Translations under genes and position numbers: made by a program
DNA from: JAMXLO01 sp963719805
GTDB lineage: Bacteria > Pseudomonadota > Alphaproteobacteria > Acetobacterales > Acetobacteraceae
NCBI GenBank assembly: GCA_963719805.1
Contig: CAVRDF010000007.1
Location: forward strand, 372,001 to 436,000
DNA length: 64,000 nt
Direction: 5' to 3'
Notes under the pieces: model-generated
The model's input: only the letters and a program-made list of their open reading frames with translations
Databases searched by the model: none
Told to the model about the DNA's origin: nothing
Shown: positions 1-7,986 of the stretch, in pieces
Position numbering within the stretch: the first letter of the stretch is position 1
Layout: every line of letters begins with the position of its first letter

Positions 1-304
1 CGGCGCGTTCCAGGCTCGCCATATCCAGGACGACCCCGCTCCGCGATGCGGGCGCACGGCTCGGCACGCCGCTTCCTTGGTCCAGCATTGCCGGGGCCAG
101 GGGCTCAGGCGCCAGCATGTTCGCCGGCAATGAGTCCAGGCCCGCGGGGGGCGGCACCGGATCGGGCTGGCGGGGCGGCAGAACCGTCGAGCCCCCGCCG
201 TGGCCAGGCTCCAGCAGGTGCGCAGCGGAGTCCTCGAGCACGCCGGACTGGCGCAGCCGCTCAGCGGCCCGTTCGACGAGATGCGATGATCTTGGTGCGA
301 GCAT
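1..304 (-). CDS. XrtA-associated tyrosine autokinase, N-terminal part (partial)
   Basis: The reading frame begins at ATG 304-302, directly after the TGA of the chain-length determinant, and stays open to the left window edge (101 codons). The start contains HLVERAAERLRQSG, which resembles the helical N-terminus of exosortase-A-associated tyrosine kinases, followed by a Pro/Gly-rich linker and, near the edge, LDMASLERA, similar to the segment preceding their kinase domain. These kinases normally phosphorylate a C-terminal Tyr cluster and control Wzz-dependent chain length at the inner membrane. The Walker motifs lie outside the window, so the call rests on the N-terminus and on gene order. Confidence 0.6.
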   Translation of the reverse strand, partial: MLAPRSSHLVERAAERLRQSGVLEDSAAHLLEPGHGGGSTVLPPRQPDPVPPPAGLDSLPANMLAPEPLAPAMLDQGSGVPSRAPASRSGVVLDMASLERA

Positions 305-1862
305 TCAGATCAGCGCCGCCGAACGCAATATATGCAACATCAAACCTCCGTAGACCACGACAAGCACAGCGACCGCGGCACCGAACCGCAGGCCCACCAT
401 CAGCCGGTGCATGAACGGTGCGACGCCGAGGATCGAAATCCCTCCCAGCACGGGCAACCCAAGGCTGCGTAGATCCTCGATGCTGGCAAACGAGCGATCC
501 AGTTGACCCAGCAGGATTGGCACCATCAGTCCCACGCCAAGCCCAGCGGCAAGCACCGCGGACACCAGCAGGAGTCGATTGGGCGATGCCGGCAGACGGG
601 GTATCTCGGGCGGGTCGACAACCTGCAGCTTGACCTTGTCAGCCTGCGTGTCCGCCGCCTGCGCCAGGTTGGCTGACTGCAGCCTGCCCAACAGTTCCTC
701 GTAGTTCTTCCGCAACACGCCGTAGTCGCGGTCCATGTTCTGGTATTCGGCCATCAGACCCGGTTGCTCGCGCTGCACCTTCTCCAACCGCGCGGCCAAT
801 TCCACGGCCGCCATCTTCTGGCGCTGCAGCGAGCTTACCATGGTATCCGCATCGACCAGCGATACCTTCAGATGCTCGTAGACCGGGTTCGGAGTCGACC
901 GGTTCACCGCCTCTGTCGCCGCCTGCGGCGCTGCATTCCCATTGGCCGGCGCCGAACCTTCCGGCGATGACCTGAGCGATTCGATGAGCTTCTTCTGCGA
1001 GATGACGTCGGGATGCTGCTCGGTGTCCTTCAGCATCAGCATCTTCAGCTGCTCCTGCGCCTCTTGCAATTTCGACTTGCCGCCGCGGCCGCCGCTCTTT
1101 GGTGCGGTCTCAGTCGTCAGCATCGCAGGCGTGTTCACCAGTTCCTTGCTCAGCATGTCCCGCTTGATGATGGCATCCTGCAATTTGCCATCGAGATCTC
1201 GCACCGAGGCTCGCGCGGTCTCCGCGGTGGAGGCATCGGTCTTATCGGCGCTGCCGCCACTCGGCAGCATATCTGAATACTTCGATCGGAAGTCGGCGCG
1301 GCGCTTTTCCGCGGCCCGCAGCTGCTGTTCGTACGACGATATCTGGTGCTCCAGGAACCGTCGCGCATTCTCCATGTCGGTCCGGTTCGTGCCGGTGGCG
1401 CTCTCGACAAAAATCGTCAACAGCGTCTGCACCACGTCGCGCGCGAGTTTCGGGTTCCGGTTGTCGTAGGTGATGGTGAACAGATTCTTGGTTTGCGGCT
1501 TGACCTGGATGGACGTCGCCAGGGTCTGGATCAGCCGCTCCCTGTCCGACGGTCCGTTGATGGACAGATCGAGTTCCGTCTTGGAGATCAGCTTTTCCAG
1601 GTTGGGCCGGCTCAGCAGCGTGCGCTGCAGGGTCTCGAGCTGACCGACTGGCGCTGAGTTCCGCCGCCAGCCCGTGCAGCAGTGGCGTCAGGATGGCATC
1701 CGCATCCACGTAAAGCCGGGCGCTGGACTCGAACTGGTTGGGCACCAGATACACGCCGATCCAGCCCAGGCCGCACACCAGCCAGGCCAGCGTCACACCG
1801 ATCCAACGGCGGCGCCACGCCGCCCGCAGATATTGCCCAATCAGAAGTCGAATAGATTCCAT
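305..1862 (-). pseudogene. XrtA-type polysaccharide chain-length determinant (Wzz/GNVR), +1 frameshift
   Basis: The 5' part (start 1862) encodes an N-terminal transmembrane segment (residues about 20-37) and the start of the Wzz domain, ending sensibly at LLHGLAA. The protein continues in another frame from NSAPVGQLETLQRTLLSRPN through a long coiled coil to a second transmembrane segment and the stop at 305. Dropping one base near 1645-1650 restores one protein of about 518 residues, the usual size for the family. Such proteins sit in the inner membrane and set exopolysaccharide chain length with the kinase encoded next. It follows the export gene by 14 bp. It is either a sequencing error or a recent lesion; the rest of the gene looks conserved. 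Confidence 0.75.
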
Positions 1863-1876
1863 CGAAGCCGACGCCC

Positions 1877-2518
1877 TCAGAACCAGGATTGCGGAATAAT
1901 AAGCGTGTCGCCGGGCTGCATTTCCACGTTCTGGCCGATGTCGCCGTCCTTGATCAGGTTGTCCAACCTGACCTTGATCACCGTCTGCGTACCGTCCGGA
2001 TCGCGCCGGACGATTTCAGCCCGGTTGCCCGCGGCGTACTTCGTCAACCCTTTGGTGGCGATCATGACGTCCAGCAACGTCATATGATCGCGGTACGGTA
2101 TCGCGGCTGGCTCCGTCGCCTCGCCGATCACCTTGATCTGCCGGCTGAACGGACCGATGAAGGAGCGAACGATCACGGTCACGTTCGGATCCTGGACGTA
2201 TTTCTTCAGCCGCGCCTCCAGATCGCGCGACAGCTGCGTCGGGGTCTTGCCCGCCGCCATGATGTCCTCGATCAACGGCACCGATATCCGGCCGTCAGGC
2301 CGCACCGACACCGACTGCTCGCTCAGATCGGGATTGTGGTAGACAAACACGCTGAGCTGATCGCCCGAACCGATCACATACTGATCGCTCGGGATGACCG
2401 CACCCTTCTCTGCCCCGGCTGCGGCCGGTGGCACCACGGTGTTTGGCGCACAAGAAGTGACGAAAAGTGCCGACAACAGCCCGCCGACAGCAAGGGTAGC
2501 CCGCATACGAAAAATCAC
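1877..2518 (-). CDS. Wza-type polysaccharide export lipoprotein (XrtA-associated)
   Basis: A lipoprotein signal is visible (LLSALFVTSC, Cys as lipid-attachment residue), then a Poly_export domain (YVIGSGDQLSVFVYHNPDLS, RPDGRISVPLIEDI) and an SLBB-like segment (IKVIGEA...LLDVMIATKGLTKYAAGNRAEI). It should form the outer-membrane export channel for the polysaccharide. I prefer the GTG at 2518 because GGGAG lies 5 nt upstream; TTG 2530 and ATG 2506 are in-frame alternatives. It is the first protein gene of the leftward operon (export, chain length, kinase), with a sigma54-like site further upstream at 2765-2780. Confidence 0.85.
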   Translation of the reverse strand: MIFRMRATLAVGGLLSALFVTSCAPNTVVPPAAAGAEKGAVIPSDQYVIGSGDQLSVFVYHNPDLSEQSVSVRPDGRISVPLIEDIMAAGKTPTQLSRDLEARLKKYVQDPNVTVIVRSFIGPFSRQIKVIGEATEPAAIPYRDHMTLLDVMIATKGLTKYAAGNRAEIVRRDPDGTQTVIKVRLDNLIKDGDIGQNVEMQPGDTLIIPQSWF

Positions 2519-2557
2519 GACGTCTCCCAATTGTCAGCCCTTAGGAACCGGCCGGCT

Positions 2558-2631
2558 TGGTAGGCGCGGAAGGATTCGAACCCCCTCCTCTGCCATGTGA
2601 CGGCAGCGCTCTGCCACTGAGCTACGCGCCT
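2558..2631 (-). tRNA. tRNA-Val (anticodon CAC)
   Basis: Read on the minus strand, the acceptor stem AGGCGCG pairs with CGCGCCT. The anticodon stem CTGCC/GGCAG encloses loop GTCACAT (anticodon CAC), and the T arm contains GGTTCGAATCC. The 3' end is ACCA, so CCA is encoded. It lies between the export gene and the divergent promoter region and may be co-transcribed with the leftward polysaccharide operon. Confidence 0.95.
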
Positions 2632-2764
2632 CGCTCCGGTAACCGCAAGCTCCATTTTGAACCTGGCGGCCGCTCTCCAGCTTGTGATGCCACATTACCA
2701 CCCCAGCCCCCCGTCAAGCAATCGAGCGAGCCACGAATCGGCACACGAAACTACACGCTATAGT

Positions 2765-2780
2765 TGCAGGGTGGGTACCA
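2765..2780 (-). promoter_or_regulatory. sigma54-like promoter facing tRNA-Val and the export operon
   Basis: On the minus strand the site reads TGGTAC-CCACC-CTGCA. The GG and GC dinucleotides are separated by exactly 10 bp, as required for -24/-12 promoters (consensus TGGCAC-N5-TTGCA). It points toward tRNA-Val and the export gene. The locus encodes a sigma54 activator (PrsR), which supports the assignment. It is a pattern match only. Confidence 0.45.
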
Positions 2781-2913
2781 GAATACGCCATCTCGCTGCG
2801 CTGTATCATATTACTCACGATATCGCGAGAATAAACGGTATTGGTTTCAACTTTGAAGCCCAACGGATCAGATGCTGGAACGTTATGGTAAGCGCGGCGG
2901 TCATTTAAATTTG

Positions 2914-2929
2914 TGGACAACGCATTGCC
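2914..2929 (+). promoter_or_regulatory. sigma54-like promoter facing the sugar transferase gene
   Basis: The site reads TGGACA-ACGCA-TTGCC with 10 bp between GG and GC. It is a weaker match than the minus-strand site. It lies about 130 bp upstream of the sugar transferase start, in the AT-richer part of the divergent region. Confidence 0.35.
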
Positions 2930-3060
2930 ATCTGATGCATGTCTGAGCGCCAGGATGGCGTATAGAACTGTCGTGTTTGCCTCGTGTCGCAACCCCCTAC
3001 TGCCCTCGTGGCAGCAGAGCCGATCTACCCTTTAGCGGCACTTCCCGGGAGGAATTTAGT

Positions 3061-4446
3061 ATGACTCGCGTCCTGGGACGCCTCGTATCGCTTGAGATGG
3101 CCCTTCTTGGCCTCTGCGAGCTGGCTCTGACGTTCGTCGTCATCTACGCCATGTTGACCTTCTCGGGAAAGCTGACAGAGCAGATAGTCGGCGTCGGCTT
3201 CTTCGCCGACAGCGCCAACCTCGCCGGTCTGCTGGCCGGCATCATCCTCATGACAGCCGCCGCCATCGGTCTTTACCGGCCGGAAATCTGCATCGAGCGC
3301 CGCCGCCTCCTGATCAATACCGCCGTCGCCGGCCTGCTCGCCTTTCCGATCGTGCTGCTGGTCACCGGCGGCCTCCACATCGGCGGCTTGTCCCGACATA
3401 CCGTCATCGTCATCGCCAAGGCCCTGTGCGCCTGGCTCGTCTGCATGACCGCCAGCCGCTTCGTCTTCCTCCACCTCATGCGCGAACGCTGGTTCGTCCG
3501 CCGCATCCTCATCCTGGGCGACGTGACCCGCAGCGCGCGGATCCGGCAGTGGACTGGCGCCGGCCGTGGCCGGCTGTTCGAGCCTATCCTGCCTCTCGCC
3601 GCGGCCGCCGATCTGCCCACGGCGGATGTCCTGCGCCAACAGCGCATCTGGGGCATCGTCGTGGCCAACCCGGACACCGCCGCGCCGGACTCGCTGCCGG
3701 TCAGCCAGCTGCTCGACTACAAGCTGCTCGACTACAAGCTGCGCGGCGTGCCGGTGTTCAATGAAGCCAGCTTCTGCGAACAGCACCTGGGACGCATCGA
3801 TCTCGAGAATCTCCAGGCCGACTGGCTGCTCTACGCCGACGGCTTCGCCAATGGCGCGTTCAGCAACCTGCTCAAGCGCGGCTTCGACATATTGGTCTCG
3901 CTCGCGCTCTTGTTCCTGACCCTGCCGCTGATGCTGCTGACCGCGCTGCTGGTCTACCTCGATTCGCCGGGACCGGTCCTCTATCGCCAGACCCGCGTCG
4001 GCCTGCATGGCAAGTCGTTCACCCTGTTCAAGTTCCGCAGCATGGCGATCGATGCTGAAGCCAGCGGCAGCGTCCAGTGGGCCGCAAAGCGGGATCCCCG
4101 CATCACCCGCGTCGGCAACTTCATCCGGCCCATGCGGATTGATGAACTGCCCCAGCTGATCAACGTGCTGTTCGGTGAAATGAGCCTGATCGGCCCGCGT
4201 CCGGAACGGCCGCAGTTCGTCGAGCAACTCGCCCGCATCATCCCGTTCTATCACGAGCGTAGCTACGTCAAGCCGGGCATCACCGGCTGGGCACAGGTGA
4301 ACTTCCCATACGGCGCCTCGGTCGAGGATGCCCGCCAGAAACTGTCGTACGATCTGTATTACGTGAAAAATCGCAGTCTGGTGCTCGACGTGCTGATCCT
4401 GCTGGCCACCATCCGCGTCATCCTGTTTCGTGAAGGCGCGCGCTGA
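3061..4446 (+). CDS. XrtA-system sugar transferase (TIGR03013-type, undecaprenyl-phosphate primer)
   Basis: Start ATG 3061 is preceded by GGGAGGAA; the frame is open further upstream, but this start fits best (461 residues). The N-terminal half has several transmembrane helices and a CoA-binding-like region. The C-terminal bacterial sugar-transferase domain has KRGFDILVSLALLFLTLPL, FKFRSM, IDELPQLINVL, SLIGPRPERP and a final DLYYVKNRSL. Such enzymes transfer the first sugar phosphate onto undecaprenyl phosphate at the inner membrane. The family is typically linked to exosortase A, in agreement with the PrsK/PrsR/PrsT genes downstream. A five-residue LLDYK segment is duplicated in tandem (see 3709-3738). 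Confidence 0.9.
   Translation: MTRVLGRLVSLEMALLGLCELALTFVVIYAMLTFSGKLTEQIVGVGFFADSANLAGLLAGIILMTAAAIGLYRPEICIERRRLLINTAVAGLLAFPIVLLVTGGLHIGGLSRHTVIVIAKALCAWLVCMTASRFVFLHLMRERWFVRRILILGDVTRSARIRQWTGAGRGRLFEPILPLAAAADLPTADVLRQQRIWGIVVANPDTAAPDSLPVSQLLDYKLLDYKLRGVPVFNEASFCEQHLGRIDLENLQADWLLYADGFANGAFSNLLKRGFDILVSLALLFLTLPLMLLTALLVYLDSPGPVLYRQTRVGLHGKSFTLFKFRSMAIDAEASGSVQWAAKRDPRITRVGNFIRPMRIDELPQLINVLFGEMSLIGPRPERPQFVEQLARIIPFYHERSYVKPGITGWAQVNFPYGASVEDARQKLSYDLYYVKNRSLVLDVLILLATIRVILFREGAR
3709..3738 (+). repeat. 15-bp perfect tandem duplication inside the sugar transferase gene
   Basis: The unit CTGCTCGACTACAAG occurs twice in a row, in frame, giving LLDYKLLDYK. As I recall, family members have one copy before a C/K-L-R-G-V segment, so this looks like a replication-slippage insertion of five residues. 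Confidence 0.8.
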
Positions 4447-4500
4447 ACAGTCTGGCGCACCGCACGGCCGCCGGACCCTGGCGCCCATCGGGTTAGCCGC

Positions 4501-6558
4501 GTGAGCCAGCCGCTTTCGGCCCTGGCATTGTTGCACGGCGGCTGCGCCATCCTGTACCTCGGGCTGACCGCGCTCCTGCTGTTGCGCCGCCCATGGAGCC
4601 GGACCGGCCTCTGGCTGGCTGGCGCTTGCCTGGTCACCGCCGCATGGGCCGGCGCGGTATCACTCACCGTGGCCGAGTTGCCCCTAGCAAGGCTGGCCAG
4701 CTGGCTCGAAATCGCCCGCGCCGCCGCGTGGTACGGTTTCATTCTCCACCTCTACCGCCGCTCCGTCACCATGCATCGCCAGCTCAGGCAGGCGTTCACC
4801 ACGATGGGGCTGCTCGCACTTCTGCTGGTCGGCGGGCTGCCGTTGATCGACCTGCTGTCGAGCCAGTCGACGGTCACACCCTGGTCGTTCGCCATCGCCG
4901 TGCGGCTCGGCTTCGCCGTCTGCAACATACTTCTGCTGGAGAACCTGTATTTCAACACGCCAGCGGACGCGCGCTGGCACATCAACCTGCTCTGCGTCGC
5001 CCTCGCCGGCCTGTCGCTTTACGATCTCGTCCTCTACGCCGACGCCGCCCTGTTCCATCGCATTTCCGCGCCGCTGTTCGCCGGACGCGCCAGTGCCACC
5101 GCTCTCGCGGCACCCCTGATCGCGATCGCTGCCGCGCGGAACCGCCGTTGGGCCATCAATATCCACGTCTCTCGCAACGTCGTCTTTCACACCGCAACCC
5201 TGGTCGTCAGCGGCATCTTCCTGCTCGGCCTCGCGGCCACTGGCGAGATCTTCCGCCGCGGCGGTGCCGAGTGGGGCTACGTCGCGGAAGTTTCACTGCT
5301 GTTCGGTGGCATCCTCGTCATCGCTGTCCTGGTTACATCCGGCTCGGCGCGCTCGCGTCTGCGCTCCATTGTCATCGATAATTTCTTCTCCCGCCGATAC
5401 GACTACCGGCGCGAGTGGATGCGCTGCATCGACACGCTCACCACGCCGGCCGAGCATACCAGCCTGCCGGTCCGCGCCATCCGCGCCGCCGCCGAAGTCG
5501 TCGACAGCCCCGCCGGCGTGCTGTTCGTGCGCGCCCCGGATGAAGTCGTCTTCCAATGGGCCGGCTCATGGAACATGCCGGCAGCCACTCTGCCCATTCC
5601 GCCCGGACATTCCATCGTCGCCGAGTTCCGCGACGGCGACTTCATCGTGGAACTCGAAAAAGCCCCTCCCGTGCCGGAATGGGCGGGCGAGCTCGCCCGC
5701 ACCTGGCTCGCCGTGCCGCTCAATCACCGTGGCACGCTGATCGGTTTTGTCGTGCTCGCGCGCTCGCGCGCCCAGTTCAAGCTGGACCGCGAGGTATTCG
5801 ATCTGCTACGGATTATCGGACGCGAGGTGGCCAGTAGGGTCGCCGAGCAACTGGCGGCGCAGGTTCTGTCACAAACGCAGCAATTGCGGGAGTACAGCCA
5901 ACGCTTTGCTTTCGTCATCCACGACATAAAGAACGTGTCCGGTCAGCTTTCGATGCTGCTAGCCAACGCTGAAGTGCATGCCGACAATCCGGAATTCCAG
6001 CGTGACATGCTGGCAACCGTCCGCGCCTCCGTCGGCAAGATCTCCCGGCTGCTGACCCGGCTTCAGGTCGACCAGCATGAACGGACCCATGCGCTTGTCG
6101 CTCCGTTGCAACGTCTTCACGATATCATCGATGCGGTGCGCCGGATCAGCAATGTCGAGGTCTCTCTTTCCAGCGACGCCGATAATGCCGGTGTCGCAAT
6201 TGATCCAGAAGCGTTCGATGCCGTCGTCCAGCACGTTCTGAACAACGCTGTGGACGCATCCGCCGGCCTCACCCCGGTTCACGTGGTGCTACGTCATGAG
6301 CCATTAAGCGTCGTGGTGGACATCGTCGACGAAGGGCCCGGCATGACGCCTGAGTTTATCCGTGACGAATTGTTCAGACCCTTCGCAACCACGAAAGGCG
6401 GTGGCCATGGCATCGGTGCCTATCAGGCGCGCGAACTGCTCCGTGCGGCGGGTGGCGATCTTCTCGCACTCAGTCGCAAACCTGGAGGCACGACCATGCG
6501 CCTGATGTTGCCCGCGGTGCGCCTTACCGTTCCCGATGCCCCCGCATTGACCGCGTAA
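4501..6558 (+). CDS. prsK: XrtA/PEP-CTERM system histidine kinase PrsK
   Basis: GTG start; 685 residues. The first about 290 residues hold a series of transmembrane helices, followed by a GAF-like region (about 320-450). The phosphoacceptor segment VIHDIKN has its His near residue 474, and the ATPase domain has N box NNAVDAS (about 581), DEGPGM and the GGGHGIGAY lid. Membrane-bound sensor kinase for PrsR, which begins 5 bp after its stop, so the two are co-transcribed. In known XrtA systems PrsK/PrsR act with RpoN on polysaccharide and PEP-CTERM genes. Confidence 0.93.
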   Translation: MSQPLSALALLHGGCAILYLGLTALLLLRRPWSRTGLWLAGACLVTAAWAGAVSLTVAELPLARLASWLEIARAAAWYGFILHLYRRSVTMHRQLRQAFTTMGLLALLLVGGLPLIDLLSSQSTVTPWSFAIAVRLGFAVCNILLLENLYFNTPADARWHINLLCVALAGLSLYDLVLYADAALFHRISAPLFAGRASATALAAPLIAIAAARNRRWAINIHVSRNVVFHTATLVVSGIFLLGLAATGEIFRRGGAEWGYVAEVSLLFGGILVIAVLVTSGSARSRLRSIVIDNFFSRRYDYRREWMRCIDTLTTPAEHTSLPVRAIRAAAEVVDSPAGVLFVRAPDEVVFQWAGSWNMPAATLPIPPGHSIVAEFRDGDFIVELEKAPPVPEWAGELARTWLAVPLNHRGTLIGFVVLARSRAQFKLDREVFDLLRIIGREVASRVAEQLAAQVLSQTQQLREYSQRFAFVIHDIKNVSGQLSMLLANAEVHADNPEFQRDMLATVRASVGKISRLLTRLQVDQHERTHALVAPLQRLHDIIDAVRRISNVEVSLSSDADNAGVAIDPEAFDAVVQHVLNNAVDASAGLTPVHVVLRHEPLSVVVDIVDEGPGMTPEFIRDELFRPFATTKGGGHGIGAYQARELLRAAGGDLLALSRKPGGTTMRLMLPAVRLTVPDAPALTA

Positions 6559-6563
6559 CCGGC

Positions 6564-7976
6564 ATGGCGGCCAAACCAAAACTGCTTGTGGTCGAAGACG
6601 ACGAAGGCCTGCGTTCGCAGTATCGCTGGGCCTTTCCGGCGTTCGAAGTCGTCATGGCAGCGGCGCGGCCGCCTGCCGTCGCAATCGTGCAGAAGGAAGG
6701 TCCTCCCGTCATCATCATGGATCTCGGTCTGCCACCGGATCCGGACGGCGTGTCGGAAGGCCTTGCCACACTCGAGGAAGTGCTGCAGATCGCGCCGGAA
6801 ACCAAGGTCATCGTCGTCACCGGCAACGGCGAGCGCAAGAATGCGCTGAAAGCGATCAGCCTCGGCGCCTATGACTTCTGCGAGAAGCCTGTCGAACTCG
6901 ACATACTGCGCACGATCATCGATCGCGCGCTCAATCTGCACCGGCTGGAAGACGAAAACCACCGCCTCTCCGCTATGCCAGCGCGTTCGCCGATCGAGCG
7001 TATCGTCACCGCCAATCAGGCGATGCTGAAGGTCTGCCGCGACGTCGAGAAGCTCGCGGCCACGCATGTCGCCGTGTTGCTGCTCGGCGAAAGCGGCACC
7101 GGCAAAGAAGCTCTTGCGCAGGCACTGCACGACCTGGGGCCACGCGCAAAACATCCCTTTGTCGCAATCAATTGCGGCGCGATCCCCGAGAACCTGCTGG
7201 AATCCGAACTTTTCGGCCACGAACGCGGCGCCTTCACCGGTGCGGTGAAACAGACCATCGGGAAAATCGAAAGCGCCAATCGCGGCACATTGTTCCTTGA
7301 TGAAATCGGCGATCTGCCACATCCGCTGCAGGTCAAGCTGCTGCGATTTCTGCAGGACCAGATCGTTGAGCGCATCGGCGGCCGTCAGCGTATCCAGGTC
7401 GACGTCCGCATCGTCTCCGCGACCAATGCCAGCCTCGAGGACCGCGTCGCAGAAGGCTCGTTTCGCAGTGATCTGTTCTACCGCATGAATGCGGTCACGG
7501 TGCGCATCCCACCGCTGCGTGAGCGCAATGGTGACGCCCTGCTGCTCGCCAACTACTTCCTCAATCGCTTCAACCGCGAATTCGCCCGCAACATTCGTGG
7601 CTTCACCGAAGCAGCGACCGCGGCCCTCTCCGCCCACTCGTGGCCAGGCAATGTCCGCGAGCTGGAGAACCGCATGAAACGCGCCGTCGTCATGACCGAG
7701 AAACGGATGATCGACGCAGCCGATCTTGAACTGGCACCGTCGGCGCACGCGGCAGTGCCACTGGACCTGCGTGCCGCTCGCCTGCGCGCCGAGCACGAGG
7801 TGTTGCAGCTCGCCCTAGCACGCGCCAACGGCAGGTTGTCGGTTGCGGCCAAGCTGCTCGGCATCAGCCGGCCGACCCTCTACGGGCTGATGGAAGCTCA
7901 CGGTATCGAAATAGACCCTGGAAAAACCGCTGAGGCAGGCGCCGATGCGGAGGACGCCAGGCTCGACATGGAGTGA
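6564..7976 (+). CDS. prsR: XrtA/PEP-CTERM response regulator PrsR, sigma54-dependent activator
   Basis: 470 residues in three parts. The receiver has acidic residues near 11-13 and phosphoacceptor Asp53 (IIMDLGLPP). The AAA+ domain has Walker A GESGTGKE (about 174-181), the sigma54-contact loop GAFTGA (about 222) and GTLFLDEIGDL as Walker B. The C-terminal helix-turn-helix is SVAAKLLGISRPTLYGLM. It activates RpoN-dependent transcription when phosphorylated by PrsK. Likely targets within the window are the divergent sigma54-like sites at 2765-2780 and 2914-2929. Confidence 0.95.
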   Translation: MAAKPKLLVVEDDEGLRSQYRWAFPAFEVVMAAARPPAVAIVQKEGPPVIIMDLGLPPDPDGVSEGLATLEEVLQIAPETKVIVVTGNGERKNALKAISLGAYDFCEKPVELDILRTIIDRALNLHRLEDENHRLSAMPARSPIERIVTANQAMLKVCRDVEKLAATHVAVLLLGESGTGKEALAQALHDLGPRAKHPFVAINCGAIPENLLESELFGHERGAFTGAVKQTIGKIESANRGTLFLDEIGDLPHPLQVKLLRFLQDQIVERIGGRQRIQVDVRIVSATNASLEDRVAEGSFRSDLFYRMNAVTVRIPPLRERNGDALLLANYFLNRFNREFARNIRGFTEAATAALSAHSWPGNVRELENRMKRAVVMTEKRMIDAADLELAPSAHAAVPLDLRAARLRAEHEVLQLALARANGRLSVAAKLLGISRPTLYGLMEAHGIEIDPGKTAEAGADAEDARLDME

Positions 7977-7986
7977 GGTTACAAGC

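Noticed and set aside
3025..4536. A 500-codon open frame on the minus strand opposite the sugar transferase gene
   Set aside because: Typical shadow frame of high-GC coding DNA; the composition (His/Asp/Gln/Glu-rich) matches no protein family and the plus strand encodes a clear enzyme.
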